Shown piece after piece: positions 22,701 through 34,376 of a DNA stretch of 64,000 bases. The stretch comes from Collybia mongolica. Taxonomy: Eukaryota > Basidiomycota > Agaricomycetes > Agaricales > Clitocybaceae. Each line of letters opens with the position of its first letter. Position 1 is the stretch's first letter. The notes below the pieces were generated by a model that had not been told where the DNA came from, searched no databases, and saw only the letters and a list, made by a program, of their open reading frames with translations. The position numbers and the translations under genes were made by a program. Location: the NCBI GenBank assembly GCA_013420905.1, contig JAAXNY010000010.1:558001-622000 (forward strand), given 5' to 3'.

Positions 22701-25157
22701 GGCATGGAGGAATTTACGGACTCATCGGACTCGGTACTGTCAGTGTTCTCTGCGCACTTTGGGCTCAATCGCGAGGGCAAGGAGCTAGAGAACGAGGAGG
22801 CGCTGACGCTATGGACCGAATTATGTGTCGATATCCTAGTTGTGTGTGATGTGGATGCGCTGCGAGAGTTCTGGGGCTATACCGGCCGTGGGACGGAGGA
22901 GGAGGGTACGTGGAAGTGGAATTGGGGAGTTAAGGAGCGCGTTTTGGTATGGGGGGTGTTTGGAGAGAGGTGGGGAGTGGAGAAGGAGGAAGGATGGGAA
23001 GGTCTCGTTTGTTTGCTGGGCGTTCCGTTCATGTGGGTTTTTTAAAATTACTACGTCCTGTTGGAGCTGCTGATTCATGTTTGCGCTTAGGGATGCAAAT
23101 TCCTGGGACCTCAGCAAAGAAGATGTAACTCGTTGGCAGGCACTCCTCGAGCATGCGGTAACGAAGGCATTGGATTTCGGCGTCGACGCAATTACAGTGC
23201 TCGATGCCCTTGCTATCTCTATCGCTCAGCACAATGCTCCCATATCATCATCACCTTCCCTGGTTCATTCGTCTGAGGCTTCACGCTGGTCATCATCAGG
23301 AAGGACTGCCACTCGCCTTGTAGACCTTCTCTTATCCTATTTAGCTCCCCACCTCACGGACACACAAGACATGCCTGAAGGCCTCATCGACTTTATCAGC
23401 GAGACATTGCGAGAGGCATACCCACCGACGCCTCGGGATACGCAGGTGTATCTATGGGCGGTACGCGCAGTTATGCAACTTATCGAGCACTGCCCAGAAG
23501 CGCATATCGTGTCAGTGCTCACTGGTATCAGCGAGGGGCTCGGGATTTGGATTGGGGACGAATGTAAGGCTTGGAGCGTACAGGAGTTGGAATATGATGT
23601 GAGTTGTTTCCCATGGCATGCTCTGAGTAACCTACTGATATTGTGTCAAAGATATTCCCGCTCTATCAACATGTTCTTCTTCGAATCCAATCGCTTCCAC
23701 TGGAGCTCAAGACTTTGCAGACCTTCGCCACACTCATCGAATCTCCGTTTTCTGGAAGGGGGGATATGTCTTCCCCTGCTGCAGACGCGTTCAAAGAATT
23801 CTGGGAAATGACTTACATATTTATGGAGCAACCCGAGGAAGGTTGGCCAGTGGAGATACAGAACTGCCTGCAAGTCGCCACAGGTATCGCTATGCCCCCA
23901 GGCTCCTCCGCCGAGGATTTGCCTGCGCCGCAGTCCACACTCGCCGCTGCATTCTGTCCGTCGCCGTCGCCAGCACTCTCCACATCTTCCACCGAAGCTA
24001 TTGGGACATGCTCTCCTAGGCCTTCCACCCCAACTCCATCGACACCTTCTGCTTTTACTTATGCCTCCTGTGCATCCACTCCACCTCGCCCTCAAAAGTC
24101 GATCAGCTTCCTCACCAACTTCCCTGTGCCGTTACCATCCCCTGGGTCCCCTGTCCGTTCCTCCATTCCATTCCCATCTAGCTCCCCCTTTGGAAGTCCG
24201 CAGCGTACGCCTGGCACGTCAAGATACACCCCTTGTTCTGCTCACCGGTCATCCTTGTCGAGTAAGCGAAGAAAGCTTGGAGACAGGGATAAAGAGAACC
24301 AATCACCGACTGCTGCGTTCCTTATTCGTTCTGTGGAGGAGCGTATTTCGATGCGAGAAGCAGAGGATCAGGGTTGGGTAACGAAGCCGTTCATATTGGG
24401 CAAACGTAGATTGGAGGAAGAAGAGTTGGACGAAGATCGACCTTCACCGCTGAAGAAAGGGAGAAAACACAATCTCTTATCAGACGAGAGTGAGGATGAG
24501 AGAGAAATAGATATCAGCCTGGTGGCTACCTCACCCATCATTGAGGATGTCTTTACTTCAAAGCACATCAATTTGCTCGGTTCTACGAAACCCGTAGATC
24601 TCCTCTTTACCCCTCCCAAGAAACGCAAGAGAGTCTTCATGGAAGCTGTCGAAGTCCCCACATTGCGTGAATTATACCCCCGTCTCAAATACACCACGTC
24701 CCTTGAATCTTTGCGCGCTCCCTCATCCTCACCTTTCCCCCCGACGCGTCAGGTGCTCTCGGTAACGAGAGCGACGGCATCGGCGAGGATACCCATTGGT
24801 GATGACTCCTCGCGGAAACGAAGGCGAGCGAGTGCTGAGGATATATTCTCATCATCGCCCCTCCGCCCCTTAGAGATCCCGCGCAGCGATTCCTTTACTC
24901 TTACAAAAGCAAAAACTGAGGAAGACCCACCTTCAACAGACTTCCCATCTTCAGATGACGACCCCCACTTTGGACAAGTCACTCCTTATCGTATCATCTC
25001 TCCTGAGCTTCGCAGGGCCCGAGGCGCCCATTTCGTAGACCCCCCCAGTGATGATTCGACCATTCTCGCCAGCCCTTCTCGTGACCTCGCTGAACGCCGA
25101 CTACAGAGGCTTGAATCATTGAATAGGCTACCAAAACCAGTTCCTTTTGCTGTTTGA
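19749..25157 (+). CDS. Rif1 homologue (telomere / replication-timing factor)
   Basis: Six-exon model: 19749-20511, 20598-20833, 20886-22227, 22291-23032, 23091-23598, 23652-25157, about 1698 residues with consistent phases. An upstream in-frame ATG is at 19725. The body up to about residue 1150 is the helical-repeat Rif1 N-terminal domain: PLVDLAYLEGPVARIL, ELVEAYSVLAARLR, ALWTELC-type repeats such as LTLWTELCVDILVV, and LHLVRRLWTVLRTL. The N-terminal tail holds RVVW (RVxF-like) and KSILK (SILK), the pair by which Rif1 recruits protein phosphatase 1 to counter DDK at origins. The C-terminal third is Ser/Pro-rich and disordered with basic patches (KKRKR). Rif1 acts at telomeres, late origins and double-strand breaks. 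The 63-bp intron at 22228-22290 has no stop and could be retained in frame. Confidence 0.85.
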
Positions 25158-26035
25158 TTGAGAACCAAGTTATACATTTATATTTCGTTCGCTATGTCCA
25201 TCCCACAAGTAGATACTAGGTCTTATGCATATGTAAAATACTGTACACGTTACGCACGTATACCACTTCAATGTTATTGCAATAAATACATTTCACCTTG
25301 CCTTTTTCATGTCTGAATTGCACGCAATTGGATTCTCTCCAGGTCAAGGGCAAGTTTGAAGTTCGAGGCTTTGAAGTTTGCCATTCCCATGCAGCGCCAT
25401 GCTGATGTTGGCTCATCGCAATGCCTCACATGTTGCTTACACAATGACTCGATTCTGCAGACCAGAGATGTCTGGGACCCTTACGCGTCCATGCTGAATG
25501 TTTCAAATCATTTGTGGTTCCCGCACCCGAATCCATCACCAACCCCCCGCGAGCTGGGGGGAGGGCGGCAGGCGGACCGAGACACGTGGTCATGACATCG
25601 GAGTTGTGCGGGAACTGACAAGAGTGCGCCTCCATTAATTGACGCATTACACAATCAAGTGTGATTACTGCCAGTAAGTAATACACCAATTTGCCAGCAT
25701 CTGACGCCTCACCCTGCCATCTTAGGTACCAAAATTGGATCAAAACCACGGTTGTATCTAGAGGAACAGACCACTGCGACAATCTAATTCGATAACAGGA
25801 CTTTATGGTTAGAGTGAGGCCAGGAAATTGAAGTATTTCATGCATATACTTCACTTCCATCCTTTCTTGTGTACGATATATACTCGGATCCAGCATCCTA
25901 GAAAATAATTCGTGTAGGATTGGTGCAAGAGACCTTGTGGTCTTGATACCGCCACGTGGAAGTAATGTCAGCTGCTCTCCTAGGCCTGATTGAGCGTTCC
26001 AAAATTAACGAATCATAACACTATCTCCTGTCACC
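25158..26035. other. Intergenic region
   Basis: Rif1 3' flank and promoter region of the prolyl aminopeptidase gene. A short GC-rich patch (CCCCGCGAGCTGGGGGGAGG, about 25,545) could form a hairpin. No supported ORF. Confidence 0.4.
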
Positions 26036-28198
26036 ATGTCACTCGAAACCTACGTGATTAAAGGTGAGTAATCTAGTCAACTAATTACATTTTTCGTGCT
26101 CTTATTCTCTGTCGCAGGATCGACAAAAGTTATTGACAGGTTCTTCGACTTGCCGCTGGATTACAATGACGAGAGCGGCCCCAAGATCCGCATTTTTGTG
26201 CGACGTCTGATACCTCTCGACAAGGCAAAGACTCCAGAGGAGCAAGCGAAGCTTCCATACTGTAAGTTCAATCTGGTGCCTTGCTTGATACAGTATAACA
26301 TCTTATCAATGGCACTGCGTACCTAGTACTCTATTTACAAGGTGCTCTCTGAAGGAATTCTCCCATTGACGATTTGTCGTCCTGACGCCATTCAAAGGTG
26401 GTCCAGGCTCTGAAGTCAGTTTGACAAGTGCATTAACACTTGCCCCTCCGGTCAGTTTGAACGAAATCATGTTACCCCCGGAGACACTTAAAATTCGGTA
26501 GATTCATGAGCATGGATACCAAGTGCGCTAGCCTACCATATAATACTCATTATTCTTCACCTGACCACGCATAGACCCTGTGGCTCGACCCTCGTGGTAC
26601 TGGGCTCAGTACCCCATTCTCTGCTGACCTGGTAAGGGACAAGAGTGATCAAGAGATATTCGAATACCTCAAGCATTTTCGCGCGGACAACATTGGTGCC
26701 CTATTTTTCTTCCAGGAATCCACACCTGTTGGGCTGATGGCGCATTTCGGCTCTGACAGTCCGCGATTGCGAGGCCATAAGGAAAGCCCTCATCGGGGAG
26801 CACGAGGACCCCGCAGACCGAAAATGGACGATCTTGGGGCAGAGCTTTGGCGGGTTCTGTTCCCTTACATACCTCTCCTTCTTTCCGGAGGGCTTGAAGG
26901 AAGCTTTCATTACAGGCGGGCTTGCGCCACTTATCGATCATCCAGATCCTGTGTATCTTGCATTAGAGCGTGAGTGTAGTGCTCCGTATCCGTGGTGTCG
27001 CGGGACGCTAAAATGGGGTGTGTCTTCCAGGGAAGGTAACCAGGAGGAACGATATTTATTATCAGAAGTATCCTGCAGATGTTAAGCGTGTACGGTCTGG
27101 CTTGGGGTCCTCTTGTCTCAGGCCTTACCTTTTTTTCGTTTATTGCTACTAGGTTCGGGACGTGTTGACATTTCTCGATTCGAATGAGGTCACGCTGCCG
27201 AATGGTGGAACACTCACTCCAAGCCGGTTCTTGCAGCTTGGCATAGAATTTGGTTCTAAGGGTGGGTCGTTCTCTGCTCATTCGACATGATATCGTACAT
27301 CCTCTGACGTGTAAAACTCGGAAAGGCGGTATAGATCGAATACATCGTGAATTTTCAGTCCTTGTAATTTCTTTGGATCATAAGAGATTAAACTATCTAT
27401 TCTCTATAGAACTTGTGTTACGTTCTTCGAACGATCTGGACCTCTATGGGAAATTAACTTACGGTCTGCTGCAAAGTATTCAAGCTACACAAACTATGGA
27501 TAGCAACCCGATCTTCGCGATCCTACATGAGCCGATATATTGCCAAGGGTAAGTATCCCACACATGGAACAGATCTTGAAGTGCTTCACTGGCAAGTCAG
27601 ACGGGCATCAAACTGGGCTGCAGAGCGTGTGTTGAGCAAGTTCCCGCAATACCAGTGGTCGCACATAAAACATGCAGACACAGATACTCCGGCCTACTTT
27701 TTTGGAGAGATGGTAAGGTCTTAACGGGACTCTTAACATGGCTGGTATGAGAGAAATTCAAATGATTAGGTACTACCATCCATGTTTGACGATTTTGCGA
27801 ACCTTCGTCCGTTAAAGGGAGCAGCGGAACTGCTTGCGCGATACAGCGACTGGCCGAAGCTCTACGATCTTGGTCGGCTGGCGAAGAATGAAGTCAAGGT
27901 TACTGCTGCGACGTTTGTCTCATACCCTATTGTTTTCATGTTGTTAGTGCTGATTTGTTCCTGACCAGATATTATGATGACATGTATGTCTCTTGCTTTG
28001 CCTTTCGTGCCCAGCTAGGTGACCTGTAGTTCATCCCCTGACAGATACGTTGAATTTGGCCTAGCTCAGGAGACTGCCGCCGCCGTCAAGAATACGGAAC
28101 AGTTCATCTCCAATGAGTATTTCCATGGCGCCATTCGCACGGACGGTCCAGCGGTGTTTAAACAGTTGTTTAGATTATCGAAGCGGGAGTACGACTAA
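26036..28198 (+). CDS. Prolyl aminopeptidase (proline iminopeptidase, peptidase family S33)
   Basis: Alpha/beta-hydrolase that removes N-terminal proline from peptides. Start ATG at 26036 (MSLETYVIK). Introns split the 5' end heavily: exons 26036-26063, 26118-26261, a 15-bp microexon 26327-26341 and then 26398 onward. Spliced, they encode LPYLLYLQGGPG, the oxyanion-hole HGGPG-type loop. Downstream TLWLDPRGTGLSTPF (about 26,577) and GQSFGG (about 26,835-26,852, the nucleophile elbow with catalytic Ser) are diagnostic, followed by EGLKEAFITGGLAPL and SNEVTLPNGGTLTPSRFLQLG. The final exon ends SKREYD at 28198 after YVEFGLAQETAAAVKNTEQF, the region carrying the late cap/catalytic segment. No signal peptide, so a cytosolic enzyme. 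The gene looks intact. It lies between the two Rif1-family genes. Confidence 0.88.
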
Positions 28199-29161
28199 AG
28201 CCTTCAATGCACGTGTTGGGTTGCGATTTGTGGAATAACCAGTTTATAAACGGTTTGATATTAATATTGTCGTTGCTGTTGTGAACACAGCATCCATTCT
28301 ATTTACAGTAAATTTGAATAGTGGGATTGGCTTAGTTTGCCTTCCTTTTTTTGGCCCTTGGACTCAGATTGCAGGTTATTACAGCGCCGGGCCACACACC
28401 AGTCATCTAGGGCGGGGCGATCACAAGTTGTGTGGCAAATCTATTTCTCCCTTAAGAGCCCCTTGGCCTAGGAAAACAAATCAAAATTCCCTCTATAGGG
28501 ACGACTACTTCCTCACCGAACCTCTGAACTTTAGGAATCTCCACGACCCGACCTTCACAGCAAATTGTCGGATCTGAGCTGCTGGGGTGGCCCTTTCGTT
28601 GTGTGGAGTAGTATTATATTAGTAGGTATTGATCTGCACCTAAGTCTGCAGCAGATCGTTAGATACCAAACGGGTGGTATCTGGCAGTCCGCTCTCCTTT
28701 GATAAATCGTGATTTAATTTGATTCAGATTGAGTTCTGCGAAATTTTCTCTCTTTATGCAATAGACCGATGAGGAGGAACATGTGGGCCTTTTTGAGAGG
28801 TTGCGCGGCCTAAAAGTGTTGTCAAGCGGTGGGGATCTCGGCCACTCCGGTTGCTCCAATGTGGGGCTCTCCATAGTACAAAACCCAGCCTTGGTGTTGA
28901 ACGAAATCACGGAAGCCTCTCGCATTGTAGTCGTAGGGGAAGTCGATGAAACGAGTGTCCGGTCCTTCTTGGTTGGAGCACTTTAGTGATTTTCGGAAAG
29001 CTTAATGCACAAATGGTTCAAGCCTCTGATATACCTTCTTAAAAAGTACAAGGCCTATGCAGAAGGATTCTAATGTGATAGTGATACAAATGAAGACGTC
29101 CCATGCAAGGAAATAAATAAAGCATAATTAAGGCTGTTGACGACGTTTAACCACCGGATTC
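28199..29161. other. Intergenic region with a possible orphan exon
   Basis: Region between the aminopeptidase and the end of the Rif1-like gene. A plus-strand open stretch, about 28,765-28,986, follows a plausible acceptor (GCAATAG) and reads TDEEEHVGLFERLRGLKVL..., ending at 28,986. It could be the last exon of a decayed gene, but no upstream exons are convincing. Confidence 0.3.
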
Positions 29162-32100
29162 TTAATCGGGTTGTGGAGGCTGTTCAATGAGTCTCCGAGT
29201 AAGGTGTTCAGTCAGTTTTGTTCCAATCTTATTAATGAGGGCCGTCGCATGCATGAGATCTGCCACGGGAGCTTGTGAAGCATTATCTTCAACAGCAGTA
29301 CAAGTTTGGAGGAGGCCGTCGATATTAAGCCTAGTTGAAGTCGTTTGATGTCGGCGGAGAGGTCCAGGCCGCGAGGGGCCACGGACCGGGATAGACCCGG
29401 GGGCAGTCTGAGATCGCAATTGGTGCATTTGTGGACGGTTCAATAAATTTCCCAAAGGATTTGAAAGAATGGCTTGGTCCAAAAGATCTGCGTCACATGT
29501 CGTTAGCCCATCATATACGAAGTGATTAGGCGCGGCAACGTACCGCTCAAAGCGTCAGTTACATCATCTAGTTCATCCTCCATGTCGATCTCAGCTTCAT
29601 GGATGGAGTGGTCTATCGGGACGCGGTCAATGAAAATGGTATGGTCATGATAATTAATGGATTCACCAGAACCATCAAGCTCGTGTTGAAGCCTTCTTAA
29701 TTCTTCTATGGATACGCCAGCTTCCCAACTATTGTAGTCTTCTGGTGAGGAAGGATCTGCTGATACAGCTCTCTGGCCGCCGGCGCGGTATGCCTGAGGC
29801 TTTTCGAGGATATTTGACAAGTTTTCGTCTGGTCGAGAAGGTTGGCCTTCTCGACTTCTGGGCGCGCCTACCCAATTTAAAACCATCTTTCGCCTTCTGT
29901 ACTCGGTAGTTTGCGAATCGTCGTCATGTATATAATGGGCAGGAAAGATGGGCTCCGATTGTACACTTTTAGTCTTTGGTTGACCTTGAGAACTCCCTGC
30001 TTGTCCGGGTCCATCGGACTGTGTTCTGCTGAGATCGGGCGCAACCCGATTTGCATTAAGCCCTATTTCGGTTTTTCGCCTTTTTGGGTTTCGCTGATCT
30101 GCAAATATACATTCCAGCACCCACATGATACAATGATTTTGAAACTCACTATCCACGTTCGCGGGACGTTTGCGAGCGTCGGACTGATGTGATGCATCCA
30201 AATTTCTAGGAGTAGTAGGGAAAACCAAAGGTGTGTTTTTGTAGTCAGGTACAGACAGAGAATGAGTTATAGAAGGCGGCATCTGAGAGGATAGCTGAAC
30301 GGGGCTGCCATGCGTCGGCGGACCAACACTCTGGGTGCTAGATTCATTATCTCGATAACTAGAATATTGTTGGAGTTCGTTCAGAGCCGCAAGGTGGTCG
30401 GGACGATCGATTCTGCGCCTTTTTGTTGCTCGCTCTGAATCGGGGGGAGGGGTTTCAGGCACATGGTTTATTGGGGATGTGCCCGCAGCTTGCATGACAG
30501 GGGTCAATTCGGTATGAGAGCCCCTTGGATTAAAAGAGTATCCCCAGGACCCCTGCGCTTCATATCGAGGGGGCTGGGAGTCCGGTACAGTAGACATCTT
30601 CTAAAAATGGTATCAACTACCGAATATCGCTGAAAATACAAGGCTCACTGTCTTCTGCGATTCCGAATAGTTAGATAAGCCATCACCCATACTCCCACCC
30701 CATGTGTCCGAGAAAGCCAAGAGGCAGTTTCTAAGGCTTTCGGAGTAGTGAGGTCTCAATCCATCGATGGTATGGTAGGTTGCGCGCCAAAAATCCTCAA
30801 AAGCCAACGGCCCAATCAGATGTTTGTGCAGGCGACCAAAGCCAGATGTAAGAAAAGTAGAGATGCTGAGAAGTGTGTTTAACGTGGGTTTTTGATGCCG
30901 CAGGATAGTAAGAGCACGACAATATACGCCCGCCACCTAAAACGAACTTCAGACATCTCAATGGATATGGAATAGGCTACGTACGAGGGCGTCGTGTTGC
31001 GTTTGAGATAATACCTCCCTTTCATCCCTGATCCAGAGGTAGATACCCCTTTCCATAGCTGATAGGAGCTGAATAAGCATGGGGGGTGATGCTGTCGCAA
31101 TTATCCCTCCTAAAGAATAAAGAATCTCAACTAGCATAGGTTGAAGTTCCAACTTGGAAGTAGGGTAGTGTGAAACTAACACGAGATCTACTAATGAGAA
31201 GATTTCAACTGGAAAGGGATTGTCGACAGAAACATCAACGTAGGACAGAATGGAGGTGATGATTTTAAGCGATGCTGATAAACTGGTGATCGAGATAAGC
31301 AAAATGACGAGATATATATGAAATAAACTCACAGTCCCACTCTATCTCCACCAATTCGCTGAAGTACACTTGTAACAACTTCAACGGGCCTGACAGATGC
31401 TGCTCCCGCCAATGCCATTGCTGAATGGAGTACCCCATCCCACAATGTAAACTCCATGTCAGATAATTCCCAGACGCTGCTGACAACGTCAACATTGACT
31501 GGAGCCTTTGTCACCAATAAGCCCCACCTGTAAGGGATTGCAAGGAAAGCTGCGACATTCCCCCAAGGCACACCCTCATCGGACGTCTGCCATGCCTTGG
31601 CTAAAACGGTCCAAAGTTGCCGCGTCACTTCCAAGCCTTGGCCAAGGTCGCTCCGGCTAGAAACGACGTGCAAAATACTGGGAATACCAGCCGAAATCAA
31701 ATCGGCACACAACTCGCTCCATGCAACCCTAGCATCATTGTCTTGAAATGAAAATTGACGCATGATTACGGCGGCGAGGATAATTTCTGCGGGTGGGTGC
31801 AGCCAAGAAGACGAAAATATGTTCTTCACTACATTCCACAGCTTCTTGAGTAGAGTGAGATGGTTTACGGTGGCACCAGAAAGATCTTCCGGGAGGAATT
31901 GAGTTATGACCGAGGCAACTCGCTTTGCGAAAGCGGACGAAGCCGTCAAATGGCCATCCTGTTCGGCTAGGTCAGCTTGGGCCAGTAGCAGAGACTGCCA
32001 TACGTGCAAAAGTTCACCCTTGGAAGCCATATTAGCAGGAAAGTATAGTAATTCTTCTCCCGAACTCACCCAGAGTTGGAATAGTGGCTTTCCAAGAGCG

Positions 32101-34235
32101 TTTTTCACACTGCTAGCCCAAATGGTAACGAGGCTATCCCAGTTGGCAACAATTTCTGCCTCTGATAAGCAACGAACACGATCTATCTTGACCACCCCCA
32201 TCCTGCGCACAACACTTCCAAGTTTCGTTAAGGAACTGTGTAGGACCGTCCCATCAAGAAGCCTCGTCGATGGGAAGTGATTCTTCTCCCACTCCTCCAC
32301 TGGTACGATAGTAGACTGACTTGCAGTGCCGATCGCGCTGACGAGTCTGTTTAACAACAACGCCCCTTCTTGCGGATCGGATCCCGACTTCCCAACGACC
32401 ATCTCCTCAACAACGTCCAAAGCCTTCGATATATTGCCAGAAGCCACAGAAGAATTGGTAGCGTCATTGCTGGCTCCAAGCAGGGCAGAAACAAGAGCGG
32501 TTCCAACTCCTCCCCTCAGCACTTGCGCAACAACTTTGAATGCACTGATTCGAAGGTCGTCTTTAGACTTTGACCGCTGCACGTGGAGACGCTGGACGCC
32601 AATTTCACGTGGGATCCTCAAGAATGCCCAAATAAGAATTCTCCATATATGAGGGTGGAGGGCGGCCACGTCCGAATACTCGTGGTTTGCTGCAAAAGCG
32701 AGGTGATTGAGACAAAACTTTATGGACCTAGAACGAAGAAATAGCGAGTAATCAAGAAGGAGCATCATGGCGGCTAGGACCGTTAATGCCCATGTTGGGT
32801 TAATCCCTCCTGAGAGGGACGCTTTGATCATTGAGGACAGGGAAGACTCGACCTCCGAGCTGTCGCTTCCTGAGGTCTGAGAACGAACAAAAGAGTCAAC
32901 TATATCCGCAACTTTGTCGTGAGGGTATTCAGAATTCGTAAGTAGGTTGACCTTGGCAAGACCAACGCCGCTTAGGGCAACTGCAGCATTCATTCGGCAA
33001 TTCACTGAGTCTGAGATGAGACAGTCAAAGATCGACGGCAATAGTTTGGCGAAGGGTATTATGAATAATTTAGGGTGATGAGTGAGGAGACGAGATATCG
33101 CCTGGAATGTGGTCTAGTAAGTATTGCGGGGAAAGGACTACAAAGGAGATGATTGACCTTGAGTCCATCGAGCCTAGCCTGAGGACCCAGCTCTCCCTCA
33201 ATAGAACGCCTAAGTGCAGTTACTACGTTGGATCTCTCGTGCTCGAGGGTAATTGAAGGCAGATTCTGAACTTGCAATGTCCAGACAACCAGGGACCAAG
33301 TCTTCCATCTGCTAGGCGTAGTTAGGTCATCTACTAGTGCGAGCTTTAACAGTGTCCCAAGAAGTTCGTGAAGTTCATTCTCTACGTCGCCAAGTCAGCT
33401 CAGTAGGTAGTTAGGGAAGGAAAGAACATACTTGAAAAGACAGAATACAGAGCTTCGAAAGCAAATACATCGGAAAGAAAACGTAATGCATGAAGACATA
33501 ACGCTGCCATATCTCGCATATACTGAATGTCGTGAGCCAAGATGGGCGTATCCGTGAACGTAGATCTTTGGGTATGTGCTGCGGGTTCGAGCAAAACACG
33601 TCGCAGATCTCGTTTTAATGCATGTGAAAGAGAAGAAGAGTGAGCTTTAAGAGCCTCTATCGCAGGTAAAGGTTGGTCGTGAAGCAAAAATCTTGCTTGG
33701 GAACGAATCCTAGCGGACAGGGTGTTGTATGCCTCAATCAAGTCATGAAGTGAAATGCTATCCAGTCCTGGGTCACAGATCGACTCCGATATCGTTTCCA
33801 ATGGAGATAACAGAAAGTCAGCAGACGACAAATGGTTTAGGTCAGTTGTTTTCGTCGTCGCCTGAGGCTCGACCATGGATACCGACGCTGTTATGGGATC
33901 CTTTACGGGCTTCGCTGTTTGAGATTTGGAGTTTTTCGTTTCGTCGAAAGTATAGATCTCGAAGGGAAGGTTGCTTTTGCGACTTTTCGACAGGACCAAT
34001 GTGTTCATGTTCGAGATTGATCACCCGGCATTCAGTATATGCGATCGTTTCGTTCTCGGGGTCGGTCTTTAGTTTCTCAGTGTCATAGAACCCGGTGAGC
34101 AAAGCAAATGGTTCGAGGCAGAGTAGGTCAGGTAGCGTGGATGGTTCAAGAGTGTGCCTAATCTCTTTCAATTCTCAAAAAAACAATCTGTTTGACTAGG
34201 TTACTCACCTGTGTGAAAACCTTTTCTTTGGTCAT
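29162..34235 (-). CDS. Second, divergent Rif1-like protein
   Basis: Multi-exon gene whose helical-repeat body parallels the Rif1 gene at 19.7-25.2 kb piece by piece. LHDLIEAYNTLSARIRS matches LRELVEAYSVLAARLRA. LTLLKKLWNVVKNIFSSSWL matches LHLVRRLWTVLRTLIPTSFL. VAWSELCADLISAGI matches TLWTELCVDILVVCD. The large central exon is 31329-33041. C-terminal exons are disordered (SPINHVPETPPPDSERATKRRRID near 30,450), and the last exon ends at 29162. The 5' end is uncertain. An ATG at 34235 starts a 9-codon exon (MTKEKVFTQ) followed by GTGAGT, but two open frames overlap at 33,842-34,171; a start at 34008 is the alternative. I see no clear SILK motif. Probably a fast-evolving paralogue, or the diverged allele-like product of an old duplication. 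Confidence 0.65.
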
Positions 34236-34291
34236 CCCAGTTCCCACTCGACAACAAGTTAGAAACCGGATGCTGAAGGGAGGAGTCCTCT

Positions 34292-34299
34292 CTTATATA
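34292..34299 (-). promoter_or_regulatory. TATA box of the second Rif1-like gene
   Basis: TATATAAG on the minus strand, 57-64 bp upstream of the ATG at 34235. LINE copy A is inserted 62 bp further upstream (its near target duplication starts at 34362). Confidence 0.45.
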
Positions 34300-34361
34300 G
34301 TCGACTGAAGGGTCCGAAAGGCGTGTATGCGGGACCGATAACTTCCAGACGCTGTTGCGGC

Positions 34362-34376
34362 TGTTGTGGACAAGTC
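34362..34376. repeat. Target-site duplication of LINE A (3' side)
   Basis: TGTTGTGGACAAGTC, exact copy at 37767-37781. Confidence 0.9.
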
